Source: Schoenobius gigantellus | Lineage: Eukaryota > Arthropoda > Insecta > Lepidoptera > Crambidae | Direction of reading: 5' to 3' | Assembly (NCBI GenBank): GCA_963935595.1 | Contig: OZ012559.1 | Location: 13,167,001 to 13,231,000, forward strand | DNA length: 64,000 nt | In this document: piece after piece, positions 11,901 to 20,695 of the stretch | How positions within the stretch are numbered: position 1 is the first letter of the stretch | How the letters are laid out: each line of letters starts with the position of its first letter | The notes under the pieces: model-generated | Told to the model about the DNA's origin: nothing | The model's database searches: none | Seen by the model: the letters and a program-made list of their open reading frames with translations, nothing else | Program-made: the position numbers and the translations under genes

Positions 11901-12125
11901 AAAAGTACAAAGGCGGACTTTATGCCGTAGGCATTCTCTACCTTAATCCCACGGCGATGGCTCAACTAATATGGTCAGACACTGGTCAGAGCTAGCCCGG
12001 GCGCGTTGGTAGTGGTATCGCATTGTGGACCCTACCACGCGCGCCCATAAGGGCATACACACACTTGTCGTCTAGCTAACGGTGAGTACGGTGCGGTCAC
12101 TCACTCCTCTCGGAGGGGACCATGG
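11901..12125 (+). mobile_element. LINE 3'-UTR fragments (CR1-like scrap, then R1-clade tail)
   Basis: 'caaaggcggactttatgccg' at about 11910 resembles the 3' tail of CR1-like LINEs (compare 15945-16010). From about 11995, 'gcccgggcgcgttggtagtg', 'cgcgcccataagggca', 'gtctagctaacgg' and 'gtacggtgcggt' align in order with the 3' UTR of the R1-clade element at 32278-32436. The insertion is truncated to the 3' UTR. Confidence 0.7.
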
Positions 12126-12367
12126 GGGCCATTACCCCCCCTCCCCCTTCCAAAGACCATGAATTCCATAATTCCGACTCAACTTTTAGCGACTACTTTA
12201 CTTGTAAAAATCCAGGGTAGTAAAAATGCCCCACCCCCCTAAATAACATCCTGAATCTGCCCCTGATCGAGGTACATGTGGGCGCGAGACCCTACCTACC
12301 ACCTCTTTTGTGTTGTCATAACAACTTACCGATTTGAAACATAGGGCTTAGTGTTGTATCAGTAATA
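12126..12367. other. Non-coding DNA
   Basis: A C-rich segment ('cattaccccccctccccc') and then ordinary AT-rich sequence. Nothing recognised. Confidence 0.4.
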
Positions 12368-12737
12368 GGCTAGATGACTCAAAAAAAAATTTTTGCTTTA
12401 ATAGAAGCTCATTCATATAATAAGTAGAAAGTAAAAAACCGTTTTCAAATAACTATAAAAACAACCAAGATATAAGGTATAAAAGATTTTTCTCCATCTC
12501 TTTCTAGCAAAACGGCAATTTACAAAGAGTTTATATGGCCGTACTCAACGATGACGTCACGGTTGATGTCGGATCTCTCTGTCTAATCGCCTTCAAATTA
12601 ACAACTTAAAATGCTTGTATCTAATGTATTTCTAAGCCGATTTTAATTCTAATTTCACACGATTACATCTTTTTCTGCGGTATTTTAATATTTTATGACG
12701 AGACGTGAAAATTAGAATTCAGTCATCATCCCGATTA
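12368..12737 (+). repeat. Dispersed repeat / probable MITE, copy 1
   Basis: Direct repeat of 58210-58562, roughly 90% identical by eye. Both start 'ggctagatgact' and end 'ttcagtcatcatccc'. Their centres share 'tatggccgtactcaacgatg' and 'acgtcacggttgatgtcgg'. Copy 1 has about 18 extra bases ('aaggtataaaagattttt') after 'ccaagatat'. Short inverted ends (gatgact / agtcatc) suggest a MITE. No coding potential. Confidence 0.8.
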
Positions 12738-13555
12738 CAATGTATCCATCGCTTCTGTGTGGTTAACCACTGCTCTAACCAGCAACCATACTCTGTATCA
12801 CATTGTGGTTTGCGCTAGGCAACTCTCGATGCCCTGCTCTGATATAAAAAGAATTTCCTAGTGGGAAATATCAGTTCAGTTATATATTTATTCTACTCTG
12901 AGTCTGACGAATAGCGAATTTGCAACAAAAGCGATTATTATGAATGTAATTTTGCAGTAAGTAAGTGATTCAAATTTCGAACACCACCGTTCGTAATTAC
13001 TTGACGACGAATAAAATATTCTTAACTATTTTCCTATTTGTTCATTCAGTCTGTTTTTCGAATGATTCGAGATGAAACGTTGTAATCTTTCATATAAGAG
13101 CAATTTTTTTTGTATCGTGCTTTTAAATTATTCAATGTGCTGTGTTTATTATTAGAATCACTCGTGATTCATTCCAGACTCTCAACACAGTAACTTAAAA
13201 GTCAGAACTCGCAGCAAAAAGCAATTAATTAAGTTAATCAAATAACTATTCCAAAACTTTCAGATGTCATATTCAAACGAAGCTACTCCAAGGACTTTAA
13301 CAACAACGCCTCTATAAAGTCAATAAGTCAATCTAAAGTATAGATATAAGTTTGGTGAATCAGTAGGATGTAGTTTATTGCGTGATGAAAAAGACGCAAT
13401 TTAGCGGAACTTGTCAGAATCATTCTGCCGCATCCATTTATTCTAGGTACTCGTGCATACACAGTATAAACATAGTTTTCTTTTTGTTTTCATATGACGT
13501 TGCTAAAATGCTTATAAGCTCACGTTTAGATGTGAGACTGACCAATTAATAGTAG
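12738..13555. other. Non-coding DNA, nothing recognised
   Basis: AT-rich sequence between the MITE at 12737 and the inverted-repeat element starting at 13556. Confidence 0.5.
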
Positions 13556-13928
13556 TTTATCTACACTCATGTTCTTATTCTAATATTAAGAACTCAACAC
13601 TAATATTTTAAAGGCATAACTTAAAGCCCTTGGCCTTTTACAAATTACATTATAATACAGGTTCGCCATACAAAACCAGTACTTTAATGTAACTCGAATT
13701 CCAATAAAATACAGTTCGATTGACGAAGCCCGACCAAGGAGGTTTTGTCACAATTTTCTTTTGTGCCAGTACATTGTCTATGGCGGCGCGTGCAACAGCG
13801 CATGCGCGGTAGAATGTTGGTGTTGGCGCCATTTCTCTGAATTTTTCATCCATTATTTTGCTGTTATTGGTTAAGGAAAAGTTTAATTTTTAATTTAGGT
13901 GACCACTGATTGCATGAGTGTAGATAAA
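13556..13928 (-). mobile_element. Internally deleted, reverse-oriented relative of the tyrosine-recombinase element
   Basis: Bounded by 'tttatctacactcatg' (13556-13571) and its complement 'catgagtgtagataaa' (13913-13928). Read in reverse it has the first ~37 bp of the large unit at 14192 (tttatctacactcatg, caatcagtgg, ttaggt-type sequence). After about 17 bp it continues with the last ~320 bp of that unit, complementary to 17894-18212. It therefore equals the large unit with everything between about 14227 and 17893 removed. The shared arm is nearly identical, for instance only two amino-acid differences over a 67-codon open frame, so the copies separated recently. Confidence 0.8.
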
Positions 13929-14226
13929 GTAGTGTATGAAATTGCACATAATTAGGTCTTAAAACACTCGTGTTACTATTAAAATTCTCGGCAAGCCTCG
14001 AATTTTAAACACACACTAGTGTTTTAAGACCCCCTATTATGTGACTATTTCATAAACTACTATTATGAAATAGTCACATAATAGGGGGTCTTAAAACACT
14101 AGTGTGTGTTTAAAATTCGAGGCTTGCCGAGAATTTTAATAGTACCACACGAGTGTTTTAAGACCTAATTATGTGCAATTTCATACACTACTTTATCTAC
14201 ACTCATGCAATCAGTGGTTACCTAAA
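13892..14226. repeat. 335-bp near-perfect palindrome joining the two element units
   Basis: The arms 13892-14054 and 14064-14226 pair almost perfectly around a 9-nt centre. Matching landmarks are 'ggtcttaaaacactcgtg' / 'cacgagtgttttaagacc', 'tcggcaagcctcgaatttta' / 'aaaattcgaggcttgccga', and 'gactatttcata' / 'tatgaaatagtc'. The palindrome includes the facing termini of both units, so it is either a third palindromic insertion or an expanded junction. Confidence 0.92.
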
Positions 14227-14279
14227 TAAAATAAAAGACACAAAATTAAAACAAAATCAAACTCATTTATTCTAATAAT

Positions 14280-16077
14280 TATTTGCATTTTGAACAGTGC
14301 AATTGTGAAACTAATACAGAAATCTAAAACTACATACATCTTCAACTTTTCAATTGAAACTGGAAGCTACCCGCAGTGTTGGAGGCAAGCGGCAATCATA
14401 CCCATCCCTAAAATTACAAATCCGTCCCAGCCTGCTCATTTTAGACCTATTTCAATCCTTCCCTTTGTTTCTAAAGTCCTTGAGCGGCTGATTCACCTCC
14501 AAATCAGTATCTTCTTGAACCGGCATCAGCTGTTCAGTCCTTACCAATCTGGTTTCCGCCCTGGGCATAGCACAGTGACCGCCCTGACAAAAGTGTCTGA
14601 CGATATCCGGTTTGGGATGTCAAATCAGCAAGTTACAGCCTTAGTATTACTAGATTTTAGCAACGCGTTTACTACTGTTGATTTTGACATACTATTGGCA
14701 ATGTTGAAGCGTCTTTTGGTTTCTGATCCAGTGGTGCAGTGGTTTCGAAGTTATCTGGTAGGTCGGTACCAAAGTATTCGTATGGATGGCAAACTGTCAC
14801 GTTTTTGCGAAGTTCCTGCTGGTGTGCCTCAGGGTGGCGTCCTATCTCCTCTCCTTTTCTCAATCTTTATTAACTTCCTTACCCCTTTCCTTTATGCGGA
14901 TGATCTCCAAATATATTCACAAGCCCCTGTTAGAGACATTGTTGATTTGATTGCGCAACTTAATAAAAATCTGGTAATCATTCACGAGTGGAGTCAAAAT
15001 TATGGCCTCTTAGTTAACCCCAAAAAGTCGCAAGCTATTGTTATTGGCGGTTCTAGGCAAATAGCTGCACTTAACAATTTGCAAATACCAGCAATCGTAT
15101 GCAATGGCATTCCTATGCCGTACGAAAGAGTAGTCAAGAATTTGGGGGTCCTATTCGATTGTACTCTTTCGTGGGCTCCTCATATTGCAGAGGTCAGTAG
15201 AAAGCTGTTTGCAGCGCTAGGATCTCTAAGAAGGTGGAAAAACTTGCTACCAGTAAAGACTAAGATCGAACTTGCGCAGGCTCTCCTTTTCCCAATCTTG
15301 GACTATGCAGACGTTTGCCTTACTGATCTAAACGAAGATTTACTCACAAAGCTCCAACGTTTGCAAAACGTCTGCATTCGATTCGTTTATTGCTTGCGTA
15401 AGTTTGATCATGTGTCTGAATTCAGAGATCAATTAAAATAGCTTCCTATTAGGTTACGGCGGCAAGAACACATCCTTTCCTTCCTATATAACATCCTGTA
15501 TGATCCACGTACCCCACCTTATATGAAAGAGCGTTTCCAATTTCTTGGGACTGATCATAAACGAGTTTTGCGGTCCAAGTCGGATAATATCCTAAAAAAT
15601 AGTTACACAGATTCGGGCTATTTCAAAAAGTCCTTCACAGTGAAATCTGCACAATTGTGGGATGGTTTGCCTCGAGAAATAAGAAATTCAAAGTCGCTTG
15701 CCACTTTTAAAATTAGGATCCATAACCATTTCATGGCACAGTCACAATTATAGCTTGTTTTTTACTTGTATTGTATTCTATAACATTTATATATATATTT
15801 AGGTATAATATTTGATATTTTGTTCATGTATTTATTATATAAATATGTATTATATAAGTACTTATATATTATTATCTTAATTTTTTTTGCTAATTGTGTT
15901 TATTTTTATGACGGCACACTGCCTTATACCTACAAATAATTATCCGTAGACAAAGGTTATCTGGAAGAGATCGCTACCAGCGATAAGACCGCCTTTGCCC
16001 ACATTAGTTTTAAGAGTTTTGTTAGTGTTTCTGTTTCGTGTGTGTGCAATAAAGTATTAATCTATCTATCTATCTAC
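14280..16077 (+). mobile_element. CR1-like non-LTR retrotransposon, 5'-truncated, with (ATCT)n tail
   Basis: The ORF2 RT domain is followed by a 3' UTR ('caaaggttatctggaagaga', 'ccagcgataagaccgccttt') and 'gcaataaagtattaatctat' running into an (ATCT)n microsatellite at about 16062-16077. These are hallmarks of CR1-group LINEs. The 5' end is truncated inside ORF2. It sits between the left terminus of the tyrosine-recombinase element and its gene, so it inserted into that element. No target-site duplication was found. Confidence 0.85.
14290..15753 (+). pseudogene. CR1-like LINE reverse transcriptase (ORF2 fragment), broken
   Basis: The frame encodes the LINE RT order: AAIIPIPKITNPSQPAHFRP (RT motif 1-2), DFSNAFTTVD (motif A with the catalytic Asp), GVPQGGVLSPLLFSIF (motif B) and FLYADDLQIYSQ (motif C, YADD). 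A thumb region and a C-terminal tail, WDGLPREIRNSKSLATFK, follow. Defects are 5' truncation (no endonuclease), a probable in-frame loss of about a dozen residues just before YADD (INFLTPFLYADD is too short), and a TAG stop at 15439-15441. The same frame resumes straight after the stop and runs to TAG at 15751. It cannot encode a full enzyme. Confidence 0.9.
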
Positions 16078-16087
16078 ATTTATATTA

Positions 16088-16102
16088 TTTTCAACACACT
16101 TC
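16088..16102 (+). repeat. 15-bp perfect inverted repeat, left copy, flanking the tyrosine-recombinase gene
   Basis: 'ttttcaacacacttc' here is the exact reverse complement of 'gaagtgtgttgaaaa' at 17741-17755. The pair encloses the recombinase gene with about 370 bp upstream and 50 bp downstream of the coding region. It could be the recombinase's own recognition site or the true element boundary. Confidence 0.8.
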
Positions 16103-16290
16103 CTCATAAAGTGGCTCTAATCCCATGGCAATTAGGCACATAATGACACCTATAATCAAACTGTGACTTTTTCATTACTATTATTCACGAGTGAGTAATA
16201 GTTTTTTTTTAATATTATTGGTTGAGTTACGCTTACACTTGCGCTAAAATGCTATCCGCGAAAAGCCCAAAAAAAAGAAACCTCATTTTT

Positions 16291-16415
16291 TAGTCTATGG
16301 CCGATGCGCGCGCATAGGAAAACTGATTAATTTTTCCCGCCATTACGAAATTTATTAGTCTATGGCCGATGCGCGCGCATAGGAAAACTGATTAATTTTT
16401 CCCGCCATTACGAAA
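16291..16415. repeat. 65-bp tandem duplication upstream of the recombinase gene
   Basis: Two near-identical copies with a period of 65 bp (16291-16355 and 16356-16415+). Each contains 'tagtctatggccgatgcgcg', then 'cgcataggaaaactgatt' and 'tttttcccgccattacgaaa'. The second copy ends about 60 bp before the recombinase ATG, so the repeats lie in the presumptive promoter or 5' UTR. Confidence 0.9.
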
Positions 16416-16475
16416 CATTTTTCACAACTCGTCTCGTTTTCTCTTTTGAAGTTATTTAGTTAGTTATTAATTAAG

Positions 16476-16907
16476 ATGTCTGCAAATACAATTTATGAAG
16501 AAAATGATTTATGTTGTACACCGCCCGATATAAGATGTGAAGCCCAGAACGTTATGGAAAGTTTACTACCAGAAAACTCAAAGGAAAAATATCTATTAGC
16601 GTACCAAAATTTCATACAATGGCAGAACAACAAGAATACGCAGTCTTTTTCAGAAAATGTGTTCATGGCGTACTTTAAAGAATTATCTTCTAAGTACAAA
16701 CCTAGCTCTTTGTGGTGTATTTACTCAATGTTAAAAAGTACAGTCCGAACAAAGAATGGAGTGGACTTAAAAACATACTCGAATTTGTCAGCTTATCTAA
16801 AGAGACTATCTGATGGATTTAGAAGCAAAAAATCAAAGGTTTTATCATCTGATGATATTGAAAAATTTATTAAAGATGCTCCAGATAACCAATATTTGGC
16901 TACAAAG
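16476..16907 (+). CDS. Tyrosine recombinase, exon 1 (N-terminal domain)
   Basis: The ATG at 16476 opens 144 codons ending exactly at a splice donor (AAAG|GTTAGT at 16907/16908) in phase 0. The encoded segment is the helical core-binding (SAM-like) domain typical of the N-terminus of tyrosine recombinases. Recognisable parts are LPENSKEKYLLAYQNFIQW, then a helix with FMAYFKELSSKYKPSSLW and KTYSNLSAYLKRLSDGF. Without splicing the frame would end three bases after the donor region (ATKVS*), which supports the intron. The intron is 82 nt (16908-16989) with a good acceptor, 'ttcttttgtttcag'. The ATG follows a 65-bp tandem repeat that probably belongs to the promoter. Confidence 0.85.
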
Positions 16908-16989
16908 GTTAGTTAAATTAATTTTAATTAAATATTTAATAGCAGCTTGTGTTGTGTGTTGACCTTAATTATTGTTTCTTTTGTTTCAG

Positions 16990-17688
16990 GTTGCTTTAAT
17001 ATTTGGTGTAACTGGTGCCTGTAGGATACAAGAATTAACAAATATAACTGTAAAAGATATAGAGAACCATGGCCAGATGCTTTTAGTGAAGATACCTATC
17101 ACGAAAAATAAAATACCTAGGTCATTCACCATACACGGTCCATTCTATGATATTGTTAAGAAGTATGAAAGTTTGCGTTCGCCAAAAACAAAAAATGACC
17201 GTTTCTTTCTAAATTACCAGAATGGTAAATGTACCTGTCAGCCTATAGGTATAAACAAATTTGGTTCTATGCCTAAAGAAATCGCTAAGTTTTTGGGTTT
17301 AGTAGATGCTGAGAGCTACACTGGACATAGTTTCAGAAGAACTTCAGCTACATTGCTGGCAAATTCAGGAGCTGATATAATGACTTTGAAGCGACATGGC
17401 GGGTGGCGATCTAGCAATGTAGCAGAATCATACGTAGAAGATTCCATACAAAACAAGAAGGAAATTTGTGCAAAAATCACAAAAAGAATTAAACTTGATT
17501 CTGAGACGCATCCTACTGGCGAAATACCAAGTACGTCCAATGATTGGATTTCACCTACCTACACGAATAATGAACCATCACAAATAACAATAGAACATGA
17601 AAGTATTTCAATAAATAATCTATCTGATGAGACCGCTATGTCATCAAAAATAGTTAATTATAATTTTACTAATTGTTTCTCTAAGTAA
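16990..17688 (+). CDS. Tyrosine recombinase, exon 2 (catalytic domain, all active-site residues present)
   Basis: Joined to exon 1 this gives a 376-residue protein. The catalytic domain begins at VALIFGVTGACRIQEL. Candidate active-site residues, numbered on the joined protein, are Arg156 (GACRIQEL), Lys183 or Lys185 (PITKNKIPRS, beta-hairpin), His257-x-x-Arg260 (TGHSFRRTSATLLANSG), His280 (LKRHGGWRSS) and the nucleophile Tyr292 (VAESYVEDS). All are in the correct order and spacing for DNA breakage-rejoining enzymes. A polar tail of about 80 residues with a basic ITKRIKLD patch (possible nuclear signal) follows. The frame ends at TAA 17686-17688 with no frameshift. Crypton-type transposases are the closest known class. 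A DIRS-type recombinase was considered but no DIRS RT/RNase H or methyltransferase is present. Intactness suggests recent activity or host retention. Confidence 0.88.
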   Translation, partial: VALIFGVTGACRIQELTNITVKDIENHGQMLLVKIPITKNKIPRSFTIHGPFYDIVKKYESLRSPKTKNDRFFLNYQNGKCTCQPIGINKFGSMPKEIAKFLGLVDAESYTGHSFRRTSATLLANSGADIMTLKRHGGWRSSNVAESYVEDSIQNKKEICAKITKRIKLDSETHPTGEIPSTSNDWISPTYTNNEPSQITIEHESISINNLSDETAMSSKIVNYNFTNCFSK

Positions 17689-17740
17689 ACTTTTTATCTA
17701 CTATGTAAAATGGTTTTTTATTTAAGTATTGTTTTATTCA

Positions 17741-17755
17741 GAAGTGTGTTGAAAA
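17741..17755 (-). repeat. 15-bp perfect inverted repeat, right copy
   Basis: Partner of 16088-16102. Downstream (17756-17893) is a GC-richer block ('gaccctcgcctgacggctcg', 'ggcctcaatgcgcctcagcg') before the 320-bp arm shared with 13556-13874. Confidence 0.8.
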
Positions 17756-17893
17756 ACGTTGTATGATACACGTGTGTATTGATGGTTACCGTCCTCGGCT
17801 TCTTAAGACCCTCGCCTGACGGCTCGGGCCTCAATGCGCCTCAGCGGTATTCACCAACATTACACACTTGTACCATAATGTACTATTATTATT

Positions 17894-18212
17894 TTAACCA
17901 ATAACAGCAAAATAATGAATGAAAAATTCAGAGAAATGGCGCCAACACCAACATTCTACCGCGCATGCGCTGTTGCACGCGCCGCCATAGACAATGTACT
18001 GGCACAAAAGAAAATTGTGACAAAAACTCCTTGGTCGGGCTTCGTCAATCGAACTGTATTTTATTGGAATTCGAGTTACATTAAAGTACTGGTTTTGTAT
18101 GGCGAACCTGTATTATAATGTAATTTGTAAAAGGCCAAGGGCTTTAAGTTATGCCTTTAAAATATTAGTGTTGAGTTCTTAATATTAGAATTAGAACATG
18201 AGTGTAGATAAA
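17894..18212 (+). repeat. 320-bp inverted repeat arm (right), paired with 13556-13874
   Basis: Reverse complement of the left arm at about 98% identity by eye. Both arms contain a 67-codon open frame starting M(N/D)EKFREMAPTPTFYRACA (17915-18118 + here, 13650-13853 - on the left). The two translations differ at only two positions. The frame has no recognised domain; its openness may merely reflect recent duplication. Confidence 0.9.
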
Positions 18213-18855
18213 AATATTTAAACGTACTAAGCTGGTATTTTCCTACTTCGTAACATAATGCATGCGAACGATGCATCTCATGCATTATAAGGAGGTGCAC
18301 TATTACGCCAGTCGCAAGCATTAATCGAACTGCCACATTTCCCTAGTTACGTAACTATTAAGCTTGAATGGCGAAAGAAATTGAAAACCTGTCTACTCGA
18401 CGAACCATCGAGAAAATTCCGTTTACCGTTGGATATAGAATACTCTGAAGAGCCACTCGCGGCGTGACACGTAACCGTATCTTCTGCAGGATCCGAGGCG
18501 AGCTCGAGTGCTTGTACAATGATTCAATGACGAGCTCCTCATTTTGCCGCATTATAACGGTATGCCTTTGATCTGAACATTCGCTGCCTGCGACTGTTTT
18601 TGGAAGATTCACATCAAAATGTTAATTCAGAGCTATAAGTCTAGGTATCTTCTGCTGTTTGATGTGAGCTTTGTTAGTTACATATTTTAATTTTGTCACA
18701 CTTGCTTCTTTTGTAATTACCGCAGCATTTCTCATCTTTAATCCGTTGCGTTCAATGCGAATGTAAGAGTGATGGTTTTTTATGCGTAATGACACGGGTT
18801 TATTTTTTAATGCTCTGTAAGGGTAGATTCTTGAAGTGCTTAATTAAATTGCACT
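18213..18855. other. Non-coding DNA, nothing recognised
   Basis: Flank of the recombinase element. The minus-strand ORF at 18358-18612 has no motif. Confidence 0.45.
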
Positions 18856-19040
18856 TCTATGTACTAATATTATAAAGAGGAAAGATTTGATTGTTTGTTT
18901 GCATTGAATATGTTCGGAAACTACTGGATTGATTTAAAAAATTCTTTCACATTTCGAATCCTACATTATCCCTGAAGAACATAGACTACAAAACTATTTT
19001 TCCAACGGGAATATATAATAGATAAAAATTTGGCGTTCGT
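18856..19040 (+). mobile_element. Helitron 5'-end fragment
   Basis: 'tactaatattataaagagga' followed by 'aagatttgattgtttgtttg' matches the 5' end of the intact short Helitron at 27391-27595. Homology fades after 'ttttccaacgggaa'. No CTRR 3' end is found nearby. Confidence 0.7.
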
Positions 19041-19346
19041 ATTGATTTGGAGAGCTTATTCGCGTGAAACAGCTTAATATCTAATATGTATGAAATTATC
19101 TTAAGTCGATTTCCGAACCTAATGAATAAAATCAGTTTATCTTTGTGGAGACATTGAGTAAGGTTTTTTCATTTTTCAATAATCGAAGAGTCACAAAATC
19201 GCAACTCTCACCCATAACTGACGGTTTGCAAACGATTCTTTACCCTAGCGTTCAAGGCGTAAAGTTCAAAATGTATTGAAGGAATCTCTTGCGTTTGAGT
19301 AACTTGGTGTGGCGTTGATTATACACTAAGCAGCTTAGTGCGAACA

Positions 19347-19386
19347 CCATTGATTTACTACCAAACGTTTGGTAGTAAATCAATGG
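19347..19386. repeat. 40-bp perfect palindrome
   Basis: 'ccattgatttactaccaaac' is followed immediately by its exact reverse complement 'gtttggtagtaaatcaatgg' with no loop. A 'cgaacac' copy lies on either side (19341-19347 and 19387-19393), resembling a 7-bp target duplication. Confidence 0.95.
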
Positions 19387-19448
19387 CGAACACACACGAC
19401 CGACCATCAGTGACCGATTTTTCGACGGTTGGATACTATCATTTTTTC

Positions 19449-19869
19449 CGCCTTATTACAAAACATGGTCTAAACATAGTCACGGTAATAGTATAATATA
19501 TTACCGTGACTTAGTTCTGGTTTAACTGTCTCTATCTATGTATATTAACACAGGTGAAAGCGCACGAGGTTTAAACCAAGATTAGCTTAAAACCAATACG
19601 CTTACTCTCGAACGAATTCCGATCGATCGACATTGAGATTGCGATTTTTTGTACGCTTGAGTTTCCACATTGACGCCATATTGGACCCGTTTTGCGCAGA
19701 TTTTGAGTGAACAAAACTCAGTGCTATTTAATTTCCTCAAGATACGAATCCAATTTGGTACTAGTGTTGCTAAATAAGCGATAAAAAAAATCACAATCCC
19801 AATGTCGATCGGTCGGAATTGGTTCGAGAGTAAGCCTACAGGTTGAGTCCGGGTTTTGTAATAAGGCCG
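19449..19869. mobile_element. MITE ('ccttattacaaaac' family) interrupted by a second MITE
   Basis: The left end 'ccgccttattacaaaac' is mirrored by 'gttttgtaataaggccg' at the right end (19854-19869). Inside is the self-complementary block 'cacggtaatagtataat' / 'tattaccgtg'. The element is split by the MITE at 19600-19835. A related copy at 44959 onward carries a different nested insertion at the palindromic block. Confidence 0.75.
19600..19835. mobile_element. MITE with about 53-bp terminal inverted repeats, nested in 19449-19869
   Basis: 'gcttactctcgaacgaattc', 'cgatcgatcgacattgagat' and 'tgcgatttttt' at the left are complemented at the right by 'aaaaaatcacaatcccaatg', 'tcgatcggtcggaatt' and 'ggttcgagagtaagc'. 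The unique core is 130 bp and non-coding. Confidence 0.85.
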
Positions 19870-20520
19870 TAATGGAGTTCTACGTTACAATGCATACGAA
19901 CTACAAAAAGTCGGCCAAAAGGATCGGTGACGCTCTTCCGACCCCATTATCGGTAAAAAATGGAACTATCTTGAATGTATCCGTTAACGCACACTGCCTG
20001 CTCACCGATCGACAGTTGGCCGCTTGCACTTGCTTAAGAAAGGACGTGTCACTGCTCGGTGATAGATATACTAAACACCTGTCAAATTCATTAAATCCAT
20101 GACGTGCATTTCTCTCGATAGCCACCCATAAAGTGTGTGTGTTTAGTCAGTGATAAGAGTCGGGGGGAAAATCGGGGCGACTATCGGGCCTCCAAAAAAT
20201 CGGTCGTGTGCGTATGCCGTTACTACGGAAACCTGACGAGTCACCGATACGCCGCGCTGTCTGAGCTGTCAATATTCCGAGCGACATATGCCACGGTGCC
20301 TACGCGACCTACCGACACCGGCGTGATTCACTCACGCCGAGCTCTTGCGATGCTCTATCAATATGGGGACATCGAAATTTTCAGTTGGCAACACTGACAA
20401 TTCACGCGCGGTAAGTTTGTGACATGAGTAAAGCTCAGCTGACATTCATTCGTCGCAGTCGTGCCAACTGCAATGATTTACCGAAGAAGCACTAGAGGAA
20501 TTCGATAGTCACTCGTCTGC
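19870..20520. other. Non-coding DNA of mixed composition
   Basis: 20150-20460 is fairly GC- and CpG-rich ('gcgacctaccgacaccggcg') but no ORF has a recognisable motif. A regulatory or decayed coding origin cannot be told. Confidence 0.35.
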
Positions 20521-20529
20521 GCGAGTACC

Positions 20530-20695
20530 TCCATCTCACATAATGCAGCTTGTGTTCCGGTTTTGAAGGGTGGACGGGTAGTTTTTGCAGGGCAGGGGTT
20601 GTAAATTTTCGAATCATCCACGAGAGTTTTAGCTCTTGAGCCACATGTACTTGGTTTTTGTGACACATGATTGCCAACTTTATTGTCTAAAAAAA
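20530..20695 (+). repeat. Dispersed repeat (LINE 3'-end like), diverged partial copy C
   Basis: 'cttgtgttccggttttgaag', 'ggtggacgggtagtttttgc' and 'tgacacatgattgccaactt' follow the order of copies A (6080-6350) and B (38568-38905) but are more diverged. 20696-21035 shows nothing else. Confidence 0.5.

Larger units (their letters stand above)
14192..18212 (+). mobile_element. Tyrosine-recombinase transposon with inverted-repeat ends (Crypton-like gene, unusual architecture)
   Basis: The unit is bounded by 'tttatctacactcatg' (14192-14207) and 'catgagtgtagataaa' (18197-18212). It contains a CR1-like LINE insertion (about 14280-16077) and, to its right, a spliced tyrosine-recombinase gene. That gene lies between a 15-bp perfect inverted repeat (16088-16102 / 17741-17755). 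A right arm (17894-18212) is repeated inverted at 13556-13874. Known Cryptons encode a tyrosine recombinase but normally lack terminal inverted repeats. The combination seen here is what makes it notable. Whether all parts move together is an inference. Confidence 0.65.

Noticed and set aside
14192..18212. A DIRS-type retrotransposon (RT plus tyrosine recombinase plus inverted repeats)
   Set aside because: The RT is a LINE (CR1-like) enzyme with its own 3' UTR and (ATCT)n tail ending before the recombinase gene. No RNase H or methyltransferase of DIRS type is present. The RT is better read as a later LINE insertion.
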